Shown piece by piece: positions 30,477-39,206 of a stretch of 64,000 nucleotides of DNA. Source of the DNA: Gordonia hirsuta DSM 44140 = NBRC 16056 (lineage in GTDB: Bacteria; Actinomycetota; Actinomycetes; Mycobacteriales; Mycobacteriaceae). Numbering within the stretch: position 1 is the first letter of the stretch; each line of letters begins with the position of its first letter. The stretch is taken from positions 62,001 to 126,000 of the forward strand of contig NZ_BANT01000002.1 in the NCBI RefSeq assembly GCF_000333015.1. The letters run 5' to 3'. The notes beneath the pieces are model-generated. The model saw nothing but the letters and a program-made list of their open reading frames with translations. It was not told the DNA's origin and searched no databases. The position numbers and the translations under genes were made by a program.

Positions 30477-32588
30477 TCAGCGGAGTTTGCGGTCGACGGG
30501 AACGGTCACCCAGCTGGGATTCTTCGGGTCGATCTCGATGTACTGCGGACCGAACTTGCTGGCCCACATCTCCGGGCCGAGCGGCACCGCCTTGGGCGCG
30601 TTCAGCGAGTAGATGTCGATCCGAAGCCGATCGCCCGGGTGCAGGGCCGCCTGGGTGGGGGTCATCGGGATGTTGACCGGCAGGATCTGGCCCGGACGCA
30701 CCGGACGGTAGTGGTCCAGCGACAGGAACAGGAACGGGTCCACCAGGTCGCCGTTGGCGGCGAACTGACTGCGGGAGCGGTCGACCTCCCGCAGCGACAC
30801 CATCAGCTGACCCATCGAGATCACCTGGCTGCGGCCGTCGGGGCTGACCACGTTGACGGTGACGTGCCAGTAGCCGTCGGTGGCCGCCACGCGCTGCAGC
30901 AGATGCACGCCGGGCCAGCCGGAGATCCGGGTGAGCTTCTTCACCGGGGCGGTGGTGAAGGTCTGGGCCGCGACCTCGGCGAGCCGGTTGTCCCGGCCGC
31001 AGAAGTCGAACAGGGCGGTGATGCCGGCGGCGCCCTGGGCGCCGTCCTTCCCGCACAGGTTGCTCAGCCCCGGCTGCACCAGTCGGGTGGTCCGGGCCGA
31101 GGGCGTCACCGACGAGAGGGAACCGTCGCCGGCGACCGGAGTGTGCACCGAACCGGACGGACGACCGCTGAGGTACTGGCGCTGATGGGTGTAGCCGGGC
31201 AGCGGGAAGGTCTGTCCCTGCAGGTAGTTGTCGCGCGGCATGGAGGCCAGCGTCGCGGGGGAGTAACGGTCGATGCCGTTGTCGATGCCCTTGAGCCAAC
31301 GGTCATACCAGGCCCGCGACAGGACGTTCATCTTCGGCGGATTGCCCGGCGTACCGAACTGGGCGCCGGTGGTGATGTGGTAGCCGTCGTCCATGATCAG
31401 CTTCTTCTTGCTGTCGGGAAGCTGCGTGAGATCGGTCAGGAGCCGGGCCTCGGAGTTGGTGAACAGATCGTTCCAGCCGCCGATCGCGAAGGTCGGGGTG
31501 GTGATCTTGCCCAGATCGGTGTTCAGGGACGTGCGGTAGGCGGTGCCTTCGGTCAGCAGGTCGCGCGTCTTGCCGCTGGCCTGATCGGGATGCTGCACGG
31601 TCAGCGCCTGCAGCATCACGTCGATGAAGGTCAGGGGATCCTTCGCGCGGTCACCGAGCCATTTCCAGTCGAACGTGCCGTTGAGCATGGAGGCCACGTT
31701 CGGGATCATCTTGGTGGTGTTGACCATGGCCAGCCAGGCCGACAGGAATCCGAAGCCCACACCGCCGCCGGGCGCCACCACATCGCGCAGCAGATCGGCA
31801 CCGGGCACCACCGGGAAGATCGCATCGACCGCACCGGGGGAATCGGAGGCCACCTGCAGCTGGTTGATCGCCGAGTACGATGCACCGGCCATGCCGATCT
31901 TGCCGTCCGACCAGCGCTGGCGCTTGGCCCAGTTGACCACCTCGAGGGTGTCCTTGCGCTCACGCGGGCCGAAGACCTGCCAGGTGCCCTGCGAGAATCC
32001 GGTGCCGCGCACGTCGACCACCAGCATGTTGTAGCCCGAACGGACCAGCTTGGTGTCATAGGAGAAGTTCTCGCCGAAGCCGCTCTTCAGCGAGCCGACC
32101 AGGTCGTTGTAACCCGACAACACCGTGCCCTGCAGGTTGATCGCATTGAGCAGTGCGATCAACTGCGGCACCAGCACCGGAAAGCTGAGAACCTCGGCGG
32201 CCAGTGCGCTGACCATCTTGGTGTAAGGCGTCATGTTGACCACGGTCGGCAGCTTCTTGTCGACCACCCGGCCGCGGGCATCGGTGGGCCGGATCAGGTT
32301 GCCGCGCAGCACCGTTCCGTCGCTCATCCGGATCGGCACATCCGGGGTCACCTGCAGATTCGGGTATTTCTGGGGGCCTTCGGCGGTGCGGGTCCACTTG
32401 GCGCCCAGGGCGCCGAAGACGGCGGCATCGGCGGTCGCGGCGGTCTGCGGGATCAGGGCCGTTCCGGCGGCGACCAGCAGTGCGGTGACCAGCAGTGCCA
32501 GGGTGCGCAGCAGCGGTGCCCGCCGTCGGCGCGGTGAACCCGGTGGAACCTGTGTGGTGGCCGATGAGCGGCCGAGACGCGTGCGCAT
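30477..32588 (-). CDS. Secreted CocE/NonD family hydrolase (X-Pro dipeptidyl-peptidase type)
   Basis: 703 residues: a basic start (RRRRAPLLR), a hydrophobic signal segment about 28-52 ending AATADA, then a CocE/NonD hydrolase domain (PIRMSDGTVLRGNLIRP, VVDVRGTGFSQGTW, nucleophile Ser in GMAGASYSAINQ, GGWNDLF with the active-site Asp region) and a C-terminal jelly-roll domain (GDRLRIDIYSLN). The family hydrolyses esters and amides such as cocaine, or removes X-Pro dipeptides; substrate unknown here. It is exported. ATG 32588 follows GGGGAG at 12-15 bases. The gene stands alone between a hairpin and a 300-bp region with no ORF. Confidence 0.85.
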   Translation of the reverse strand: MRTRLGRSSATTQVPPGSPRRRRAPLLRTLALLVTALLVAAGTALIPQTAATADAAVFGALGAKWTRTAEGPQKYPNLQVTPDVPIRMSDGTVLRGNLIRPTDARGRVVDKKLPTVVNMTPYTKMVSALAAEVLSFPVLVPQLIALLNAINLQGTVLSGYNDLVGSLKSGFGENFSYDTKLVRSGYNMLVVDVRGTGFSQGTWQVFGPRERKDTLEVVNWAKRQRWSDGKIGMAGASYSAINQLQVASDSPGAVDAIFPVVPGADLLRDVVAPGGGVGFGFLSAWLAMVNTTKMIPNVASMLNGTFDWKWLGDRAKDPLTFIDVMLQALTVQHPDQASGKTRDLLTEGTAYRTSLNTDLGKITTPTFAIGGWNDLFTNSEARLLTDLTQLPDSKKKLIMDDGYHITTGAQFGTPGNPPKMNVLSRAWYDRWLKGIDNGIDRYSPATLASMPRDNYLQGQTFPLPGYTHQRQYLSGRPSGSVHTPVAGDGSLSSVTPSARTTRLVQPGLSNLCGKDGAQGAAGITALFDFCGRDNRLAEVAAQTFTTAPVKKLTRISGWPGVHLLQRVAATDGYWHVTVNVVSPDGRSQVISMGQLMVSLREVDRSRSQFAANGDLVDPFLFLSLDHYRPVRPGQILPVNIPMTPTQAALHPGDRLRIDIYSLNAPKAVPLGPEMWASKFGPQYIEIDPKNPSWVTVPVDRKLR

Positions 32589-32888
32589 GTGATGAACAAC
32601 TCCCCAAAGTCGGCGTGTGAAACAAGCGAAGAAAATACTGTGGCGTAACTTAGCGCACTCTGTGAAAGGTGTCTATATCGCGGGAATGCAGGTCTCGGTG
32701 CACCGGGCGGGCGCTGTCACCGGGCAATGCGGGCCGGTTCTGGCCGGTGAGGGCGGGCCGTGGCCTCGTTTGCGTGCCTGCGGACCGGGCCCGGTGCGGG
32801 AGGCCGTTCCCGCCGTTTCGCGCGGACCCGTACACTGCACTGAGCAATAATCGAACGACGCAACCGTCGATCGAGAAACCACCAGTCG
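32589..32888. other. 300-bp intergenic region between the CocE gene and tRNA-Leu
   Basis: No convincing gene. The left part is AT-richer (around 32625-32665: AAACAAGCGAAGAAAATA, TAACTTAGC) and probably holds the leftward promoter of the hydrolase. The right end holds the tRNA promoter. No perfect repeat longer than 6 bp per arm stands out. Confidence 0.6.
32807..32836 (+). promoter_or_regulatory. Promoter of tRNA-Leu
   Basis: TACACT at 32831-32836 is a strong minus-10; TTCCCG at 32807-32812 is a possible minus-35, 18 bases away. The tRNA begins 53 bases downstream. Confidence 0.55.
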
Positions 32889-32970
32889 GCCCCGGTGGCG
32901 AAATAGGCAGACGCGCCGCACTCAAAATGCGGTCTCGAAAGGGGTGCCGGTTCGAATCCGGCCCGGGGCA
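32889..32970 (+). tRNA. tRNA-Leu (anticodon CAA)
   Basis: The acceptor stem pairs GCCCCGG (32889-32895) with CCGGGGC (32963-32969), with A32970 as discriminator. The anticodon stem-loop CCGCA-CTCAAAA-TGCGG gives anticodon CAA, reading UUG leucine codons. The T arm is GCCGG-TTCGAAT-CCGGC. A longer variable arm (TCTCGAAAGGGGT) is typical of leucine tRNA. The 3' CCA is not encoded (CAC follows). pdtaR starts 40 bases downstream. Confidence 0.96.
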
Positions 32971-33010
32971 CACATCTGTACGAATGCCGAATGCTTGTGA
33001 AAGTGAGTCG

Positions 33011-33610
33011 ATGACGCCGACCCCGTCCGCCGCTGTCGCCCATCGCGTCGTCGTCGCCGAGGACGACTCGCTGATCCGGATGGATCTGTGCGAAATGCTG
33101 CGCGACGAGGGGTACGAGGTGGTCGGCGAGGCTCCCAACGGGCAGGTCGCGGTCGATCTCACCGAATCGCTGCAGCCGGACCTGGTGATCATGGACATCA
33201 AGATGCCGGTACGGGACGGAATCGACGCCGCGAGCGAGATCGCCCGCAAGCGGCTGGCGCCGGTGGTCATGCTGACCGCGTTCAGCCAGCGCGAGTTCGT
33301 CGAACGTGCCCGTGACGCCGGCGCGATGGCGTATCTGGTGAAACCGTTCAACCAGTCGGACCTGGCGCCGGCGATCGAGGTCGCCCTCAGCCGATTCCGG
33401 GAACTCACGGCGCTCGAGGACGAGATCTCCGGGATGAACGAGCGTTTCGAAGCGCGCAAGCTCATCGAGCGGGCCAAAGGTCTGCTGATGGACCAGCGCG
33501 CGCTGACCGAACCGGAGGCCTTCCGGTGGATCCAGACCAATGCGATGGACCAGCGCGTGACGATGAAGGCTGTCGCGCAGATCGTGGTGGAGACGCTCGG
33601 CTCGGTGTGA
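33011..33610 (+). CDS. pdtaR: ANTAR-type antitermination response regulator PdtaR
   Basis: 199 residues. Receiver domain 11-130: acidic pair D18/D19, phosphorylation Asp62 (LVIMDIKMP), and LVKPF. C-terminal ANTAR domain (ALEDEISGMNERFEARKLIERAKGLLMDQ, then EAFRWIQTNAMDQRVTM), which binds dual stem-loop RNA and prevents transcription termination. In mycobacteria the partner sensor kinase is PdtaS, encoded elsewhere. ATG 33011 is the conserved-looking start; ATG 32984 is in frame but gives extra residues. AAAGTGAG lies just before it. The gene follows tRNA-Leu as in M. tuberculosis and may share its transcript. Confidence 0.93.
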   Translation: MTPTPSAAVAHRVVVAEDDSLIRMDLCEMLRDEGYEVVGEAPNGQVAVDLTESLQPDLVIMDIKMPVRDGIDAASEIARKRLAPVVMLTAFSQREFVERARDAGAMAYLVKPFNQSDLAPAIEVALSRFRELTALEDEISGMNERFEARKLIERAKGLLMDQRALTEPEAFRWIQTNAMDQRVTMKAVAQIVVETLGSV

Positions 33611-33673
33611 CGTCGCCGGTTCCTGCCTTCGGGCCGGCCACGCCCGTAGTGCCGCGCTGTCGCAGCGCCTCAC

Positions 33674-33679
33674 TACACT
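33674..33679 (+). promoter_or_regulatory. Minus-10 box of polA (leaderless)
   Basis: TACACT, eight bases, then GTG 33688. This supports the GTG as transcription and translation start. Confidence 0.5.
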
Positions 33680-33687
33680 CGGGAAGC

Positions 33688-36429
33688 GTGAGCCCCGCGC
33701 AGACGTCGTCCCAGTCCTCGTCCCGTCAGAAGAAGGATCAGCGCCCCACGCTGATGCTCCTCGACGGGCATTCGCTGGCTTATCGGGCCTTCTACGCCCT
33801 GCCGGCGGAGAATTTCAAAACCAACACCGGGCAGAGCACCAACGCGGTGTACGGCTTCACCTCGATGCTGATCAATCTGCTGCGCGATGAGGACCCGTCG
33901 CACATCGCCGCCGCCTTCGACGTGTCCCGGCAGACCTTCCGTTCGGAGATGTTCCCCGAGTACAAGGCGCAGCGTTCCTCGTCGCCCGACGAGTTCCGCG
34001 GTCAGGTGGACCTGACCAAGGACGTGCTGGATGCGATGGGTATCCCGGTGATGGCGATCGAGGGGTACGAGGCCGACGATGTCATCGCCACCTTGGCCAC
34101 CCGGGCCGACGAACAGGGGTATCGCGTCCTGGTGGTGACCGGCGACCGCGACGCACTGCAGTTGGTCAACGACAACATCACCGTCCTCTACCCCAAACGC
34201 GGGGTCTCGGAGCTGACCCGTTTCACCCCGGAGGAGGTCGAGAAGAAGTATGGACTCACCCCCGGCCAGTACCCCGATTACGCCGCCCTGCGCGGCGACC
34301 CCAGCGATAACCTGCCCGGTATTCCCGGTGTCGGGGAGAAGACGGCGGCCAAGTGGATCCGCGAGTACGGGTCGTTCGACGAACTGGTGAACCGCGCCGA
34401 CGAGGTGCGCGGCAAGGTCGGTGACTCGCTGCGGGAGAACCTGGCCGCGGTGATCATGAACCGTCGCCTCACCGAACTGGTACGCACCATGGACCTGCCC
34501 TCGGGGCCGGACGAGCTGGCCCTGCACGCCTGGGACCGTGACCGCATCCACCGGCTGTTCGACGACCTGGAGTTCAAAGTCCTGCGGGACCGGCTGTTCT
34601 CCACCCTGAGCTCGGTCGAACCCGAGGCCGAATCGGGCTTCGAGGTCTCCGGCACCGTGCTGGGTGCCGGTCAGGTCCGCACCTGGCTCACCGAACACGC
34701 CCGCACCGGACGCAGCGGACTGGCGGTCAGCGGCGCCCACCGGGTCGTCGGCACCGAGGCGACGGGAATCGCGATCGCCGCCGCCGACGGGGAAGCGGCC
34801 TACCTCGATCCGGTCACGATGGACCCGGACGACGAAGCCGCCCTGGGGGACTGGCTGGCCGACGAGTCCGCCGATAAGGCGGTGCATGAGGTCAAATGGG
34901 CGATCCATGCCCTGCACGGCCGCGGCTGGCAGCTGCGCGGGGTCACCTCCGATACCGCGCTGGCGGCGTATCTGGTGCGCCCCGGACAGCGCACGTTCAA
35001 CCTCGACGATCTGGCCCTGCGGTATCTGCGCCGGGAATTGAAGGCCGATACCGCGGCCGACGACGGCCAGCTGTCGTTGCTCGACGGCGACGAGGACACC
35101 GCCGCGGTCTCCAATCAGCTCATGCTGTCGGCACAGGCGGTCGCGGAGCTGGCCGACACCCTCGACACCGAACTCGAACGCATCGAATCGGTGCCGTTGC
35201 TGCGCGATATGGAGCTGCCGCTGGCCTTCGTGCTGGCCCGGCTGGAGACCACGGGTATCGCCGTGGACGTGGAGCATTTCCAGGCGCTCGAGCGGGAATT
35301 CGCCGGCCGGGTGCGGGAGGCGGCCGAGGCCGCCTACGAGGTGATCGGGGAGCAGGTGAACCTGGGCTCGCCCAAGCAGTTGCAGGTGGTGCTCTTCGAC
35401 AAGCTCGGCATGCCCAAGACCAAGAAGACCAAGACCGGGTACACCACCGACGCCGATGCGTTGGCTTCGCTGTATGAGAAGACCGAGCATCCGTTCCTCA
35501 AGTATCTGCTCGAGCACCGCGATGCGACCAGACTGAAGGTCACCGTCGACGGGCTGCTCAAATCGGTGGCCGACGATCAGCGGATTCACACCACTTTCAA
35601 TCAGACGGTCGCGGCCACCGGGCGGCTGAGTTCCACCGAACCGAATCTGCAGAACATCCCCGTGCGCACCGAGGCAGGGCGGCAGATCCGCGGCGGTTTC
35701 GTGGTCGGCGGCCCGGACCGCAGTGCGGGCTACGACACGTTGATGACGGCCGACTACTCGCAGATCGAAATGCGGATCATGGCGCACCTGTCCGAAGACG
35801 CGGGCCTGATCGAGGCCTTCAACACCGGGGAGGACCTGCACAACTTCGTCGGGTCGCGGGCCTTCGGCGTGCCGGTCGACCAGGTCGACGCCGAGATGCG
35901 CTCGCGGGTCAAGGCGATGAGTTACGGCCTGGCCTACGGACTGTCGGCGTTCGGGCTCGCGGCGCAACTGGGGATCAGCCGAGAAGAAGCCCGCGAACAG
36001 ATGGAGCTGTACTTCGACCGGTTCGGCGGGGTGCGTGACTATCTGCACGAAGTCGTGGTCGAGGCGCGCAGCAAGGAGTACACGCAGACCCTGTTCGGTC
36101 GCCGCCGCTACCTTCCCGATCTGAATTCGGACAACTTCCAGCGCCGTCAGGCAGCCGAGCGGATGGCGCTCAACGCCCCGATCCAGGGCACTGCCGCCGA
36201 CATCATCAAGGTGGCGATGATCAACGTCGCCCGCCGGCTGGACTCGGAAGAACTGTCCTCGCGCATGCTCCTGCAGGTGCACGACGAACTGGTCCTGGAG
36301 GTCGCCGACGGCGAACGCGAGGCGGTCGAGGCGCTGGTCCGCGAGGAGATGGGGTCGGCCATCGAGTTGAAGGTGCCCCTGGACGTGTCGGTGGGATACG
36401 GCCGATCCTGGGACGACGCTGCACACTGA
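33688..36429 (+). CDS. polA: DNA polymerase I
   Basis: PolA fills gaps in repair and removes RNA primers. 913 residues: 5'-3' exonuclease domain (LMLLDGHSLAYRAFYAL, YEADDVIAT, GDRDALQLV, DNLPGIPGVGEKTA), a degenerate central domain with SGLAVSGAHRV where the 3'-5' exonuclease DxE should be, and the polymerase domain with motif A D689YSQIEMR, motif B RSRVKAMSYGLAYG and motif C QVHDELVLE. So proofreading is missing, as in mycobacterial PolA. GTG 33688 is preceded by a minus-10 at leaderless distance. The next gene starts 18 bases after the stop. Confidence 0.96.
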   Translation: MSPAQTSSQSSSRQKKDQRPTLMLLDGHSLAYRAFYALPAENFKTNTGQSTNAVYGFTSMLINLLRDEDPSHIAAAFDVSRQTFRSEMFPEYKAQRSSSPDEFRGQVDLTKDVLDAMGIPVMAIEGYEADDVIATLATRADEQGYRVLVVTGDRDALQLVNDNITVLYPKRGVSELTRFTPEEVEKKYGLTPGQYPDYAALRGDPSDNLPGIPGVGEKTAAKWIREYGSFDELVNRADEVRGKVGDSLRENLAAVIMNRRLTELVRTMDLPSGPDELALHAWDRDRIHRLFDDLEFKVLRDRLFSTLSSVEPEAESGFEVSGTVLGAGQVRTWLTEHARTGRSGLAVSGAHRVVGTEATGIAIAAADGEAAYLDPVTMDPDDEAALGDWLADESADKAVHEVKWAIHALHGRGWQLRGVTSDTALAAYLVRPGQRTFNLDDLALRYLRRELKADTAADDGQLSLLDGDEDTAAVSNQLMLSAQAVAELADTLDTELERIESVPLLRDMELPLAFVLARLETTGIAVDVEHFQALEREFAGRVREAAEAAYEVIGEQVNLGSPKQLQVVLFDKLGMPKTKKTKTGYTTDADALASLYEKTEHPFLKYLLEHRDATRLKVTVDGLLKSVADDQRIHTTFNQTVAATGRLSSTEPNLQNIPVRTEAGRQIRGGFVVGGPDRSAGYDTLMTADYSQIEMRIMAHLSEDAGLIEAFNTGEDLHNFVGSRAFGVPVDQVDAEMRSRVKAMSYGLAYGLSAFGLAAQLGISREEAREQMELYFDRFGGVRDYLHEVVVEARSKEYTQTLFGRRRYLPDLNSDNFQRRQAAERMALNAPIQGTAADIIKVAMINVARRLDSEELSSRMLLQVHDELVLEVADGEREAVEALVREEMGSAIELKVPLDVSVGYGRSWDDAAH

Positions 36430-36447
36430 ACGGGCCGGTGAGAGAAA

Positions 36448-38013
36448 ATGTCGCAGCACAGTCGCGTCGGTACGCAGTTCGGTCCCTACCGCCTGGATGA
36501 GTTGCTCGGTCGCGGCGGGATGGGTGAGGTCTACCGCGCCTACGACACGGTCAAGGATCGGGTCGTCGCACTCAAGCTCCTCAACCCCGGACTGGCCGGA
36601 GACCCCGGATACCGGGAGCGCTTCCGTCGCGAGTCGCAGACCGCGGCGCGACTGGGGGAACCGCACGTCATTCCGATCCACGACTGGGGTGAGGTCGACG
36701 GAGTGCTGTTCATCGACATGCGCCTGGTCCAGGGCGGTGATCTACGGGGTCTGCTCGACCGCGAGCATCGGCTCGCACCGGCGCGGACGGTGGCGGTGGT
36801 CGAACAGATCGCGGCGGCACTGGATGCCGCCCACGCCGGCGGGCTGACCCACCGCGACGTCAAACCGGAGAACATCCTGGTCGGTGACAAGGACTTCGCG
36901 TACCTGGTCGACTTCGGGATCGCCAACGCCGACGGCGATACGCGGCTCACCCAGGCCGGCAGCGCGATCGGCTCGATCGCCTACATGGCACCGGAGCTGT
37001 TCGACGGCCACCCCGCCGGTCCGGCAAGCGATGTGTACGCACTGACCTGTGTGCTGTACGAGTGCCTTACCGGCGGTGTTCCGTATCCGGCGCCGACGGT
37101 CAGCGCCGCGATCAAAGCCGCCGTGACCGCGACGCCGCGGCCGGCCGGTGCGCTGGTGCCCGGTCTGCCCCGCGGCCTCGACGCCGTGATCGCACGCGGA
37201 TTGGCCGCTGATCCACGGCAGCGGTACCGATCGGCCGGGGAACTGGCTGCGGCGGCCGCAACGGCGCTGCGCAGCGGTGCGCCGCCGGCGTCGACGGCGT
37301 CGACGGCCCGGCAGAACGAGCCGCCGACAGCGGTGCATCCGCCGGTTCCGGCGATCGCGCCGACGCGGGTGCAGTCGTTCGGCGGACAAGTCCCGGGGCC
37401 GCCACCGGCGGGATATCCCGCCGAGTACGCGGTGGTCCCGCAACCGGCCGCGGGGCGCTCGTCGTTGCTGCCGATCCTCCTCGGGGCGGTGGCCACCCTG
37501 CTGGTCATCGGCGTCGGTGTGCTGGTCGCTCTGGCGGTTCTCACCGATGACGGCGACGGATCGGCCGCCGCGGCGAGCGCGCCGCAGGAGCCCCCGGTCG
37601 TTCCGGCCTCCACGATCGCGTCGGCGGAGCGGCAACCGTCGGCGGGACCCGCGCCCTCGAGTACCCCCTCCTCGGTGGTCCCGGCGCCGGCACCGACTTC
37701 GACGGTCCGGACGTATCCGGCTCCGGCGCCCAGCATCGAAGTCAGCGCCGATCCGTCGGCACCCGGTTATGTCCCGCCGCCCCCTCCGATCGATGAGGCA
37801 CAGTACTTCGCCCAGTTCGGCGCGTTCGACCGAATGGACACGGCCCGCGCCAAGGCCGGTGAGCATTACGGCTCGGTGATCGTCGACGGTTCCCTGGTCG
37901 GACTGAGCACGCGCTATGCGGTGGTCCGGCCCACCCACAGCCTGGCCGAAGCCGAGCGGGTCTGCGCCAACTTCGGCGCCGCACAGTGTTACCCGAAACA
38001 GCGCACCGGGTGA
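36448..38013 (+). CDS. Receptor-type serine/threonine protein kinase with SPOR-like extracellular end
   Basis: 521 residues. Hanks-type kinase domain at 12-275: glycine loop GRGGMGEV, ATP Lys43, HRDVKPEN with catalytic Asp137, DFG Asp155, APE. A Pro/Ala-rich juxtamembrane linker follows, one membrane helix at about 341-366, then a Ser/Pro-rich stalk and a C-terminal module of about 70 residues, YFAQFGAFDRMDTARAKA, YAVVRPTHSLAEAERVC. This module resembles a SPOR domain, which elsewhere binds denuded septal peptidoglycan. The kinase is therefore probably a cell-wall sensor. It differs from the M. tuberculosis Pkn proteins known to me with PASTA or beta-propeller sensors. ATG 36448 follows GGTGAGAGAAA. 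Confidence 0.85.
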   Translation: MSQHSRVGTQFGPYRLDELLGRGGMGEVYRAYDTVKDRVVALKLLNPGLAGDPGYRERFRRESQTAARLGEPHVIPIHDWGEVDGVLFIDMRLVQGGDLRGLLDREHRLAPARTVAVVEQIAAALDAAHAGGLTHRDVKPENILVGDKDFAYLVDFGIANADGDTRLTQAGSAIGSIAYMAPELFDGHPAGPASDVYALTCVLYECLTGGVPYPAPTVSAAIKAAVTATPRPAGALVPGLPRGLDAVIARGLAADPRQRYRSAGELAAAAATALRSGAPPASTASTARQNEPPTAVHPPVPAIAPTRVQSFGGQVPGPPPAGYPAEYAVVPQPAAGRSSLLPILLGAVATLLVIGVGVLVALAVLTDDGDGSAAAASAPQEPPVVPASTIASAERQPSAGPAPSSTPSSVVPAPAPTSTVRTYPAPAPSIEVSADPSAPGYVPPPPPIDEAQYFAQFGAFDRMDTARAKAGEHYGSVIVDGSLVGLSTRYAVVRPTHSLAEAERVCANFGAAQCYPKQRTG

Positions 38014-38077
38014 CCGTGCGTCGCCCGGGACGGACTCACACCCGACCCCAGACCCGAAGACTCCAGACAGGACGACG

Positions 38078-39148
38078 ATGACCCCCACCGATACCCTCCC
38101 GATCGCCGTCCTCCACGGCGACGGCATCGGCCCCGAGGTGGTGCCGGTGGCCGTCGCTGCCGCGGATAAAGCCCTTGCCGCACAAGGGATCCGAGCGGTG
38201 TGGCAGGACCTGCCGTACGGATCGGCCGCCATCGACACGCAGGGATCGGCGATCCCCTCCTCGACCCTGGCTGCGCTGGCCGACTACCGCGTCATGGTGG
38301 TGGGCCCACATGATTCAGCGGCCTACCCGCAACCGCACCGCGACGCACCCGCACCCGGGGCCGTCCTGCGTAAACATTTCGGCTTGTACGCCAATCTGCG
38401 CCCTGCCCGGGCGATCCCGGGGGTCGAGGCGATGGCCCCGGACATCGATCTGCTGATCGTCCGGGAGAACAGTGAAGGGCTCTACGCCGACCGCAACATG
38501 CTGGTGGGCAGCGGGGAGTTCATGCCGACGCCGGATGTGGCGCTGGCGGTCGGTCTGATCACCCGGCAGGCCAGCGAGCGGATCGCCGAACGCGCCTTCG
38601 CCGCGGCCCGGGCCCGTCGGCAACAGCTGACGATCGTGCACAAGGCCAATGTGCTGCGGTTGAGCACCGGACTGTTCCGCGACGTCTGCCTGGAGGTCGG
38701 CCGGCGGTTCCCCGAGGTGACGGTGCAGCAGCAGCACGTCGACGCGATGGCGGCCCTGCTGGTCCGGCGGCCCGCGGACTTCGATGTGCTGGTGACCGAG
38801 AACCTGTTCGGCGACATCCTGTCGGATCTGGCAGCCGAACTGTCCGGGTCCCTGGGGCTGGCGTCGTCGATCAACTGCTCGGATACCCAGGTGATGGCTC
38901 AGGCGGTCCACGGGGCCGCTCCCGATATCGCCGGCGCCGGCCTGGCCGACCCCATCGCGATGATCGGCTCGGTCGCCTCGGCCCTGGACTGGTACGGCAC
39001 CGCCGTGGCCCACGGCGGGTACGCCGCCGCCGCACAGGCGCTGCGCGAGGGCATCGCCGCCACGGTGGCGGCGGGAGTGCGCACGGCTGATCTGGGCGGG
39101 ACGGCCGGCACGGGGGAGTTCGGCGAGTACCTGTGTGCTCTGCTGTAG
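38078..39148 (+). CDS. Isocitrate/isopropylmalate dehydrogenase family enzyme
   Basis: 356 residues of the NAD-dependent beta-decarboxylating dehydrogenases: HGDGIGPEVV, RKHFGLYANLRPAR with the substrate arginines, ENSEGLYADRNM, KANVLRLSTGLFRD with the catalytic lysine, VTENLFGDILSDLAAELSGSLG with the metal aspartates. Members oxidise 3-isopropylmalate, isocitrate, tartrate or homoisocitrate. The neighbourhood (kinase on one side, importer on the other) does not reveal the substrate; leuC/leuD are not adjacent, so LeuB is uncertain. ATG 38078 follows CAGGACGACG. A 64-bp gap separates it from the kinase gene. Confidence 0.85.
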   Translation: MTPTDTLPIAVLHGDGIGPEVVPVAVAAADKALAAQGIRAVWQDLPYGSAAIDTQGSAIPSSTLAALADYRVMVVGPHDSAAYPQPHRDAPAPGAVLRKHFGLYANLRPARAIPGVEAMAPDIDLLIVRENSEGLYADRNMLVGSGEFMPTPDVALAVGLITRQASERIAERAFAAARARRQQLTIVHKANVLRLSTGLFRDVCLEVGRRFPEVTVQQQHVDAMAALLVRRPADFDVLVTENLFGDILSDLAAELSGSLGLASSINCSDTQVMAQAVHGAAPDIAGAGLADPIAMIGSVASALDWYGTAVAHGGYAAAAQALREGIAATVAAGVRTADLGGTAGTGEFGEYLCALL

Positions 39149-39206
39149 TTTGCATCTAGCAACCTGTGACGACAGTCACCGGCGGGGAAGAGGCGGTGAC
39201 ACAGCT

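Noticed and set aside
32984-33610. ATG 32984 as start of pdtaR
   Set aside because: It would leave 13 bases between the tRNA and the start codon and adds nine residues with no family match; ATG 33011 has AAAGTGAG just ahead.
33673-36681. Very long open frames antisense to real genes (for example opposite polA, opposite hisA-hisI at 17717-20119, and opposite lgt at 25340-27727)
   Set aside because: They follow from high G+C at third codon positions, lack protein-family motifs, and lie over genes with clear conserved domains on the other strand.
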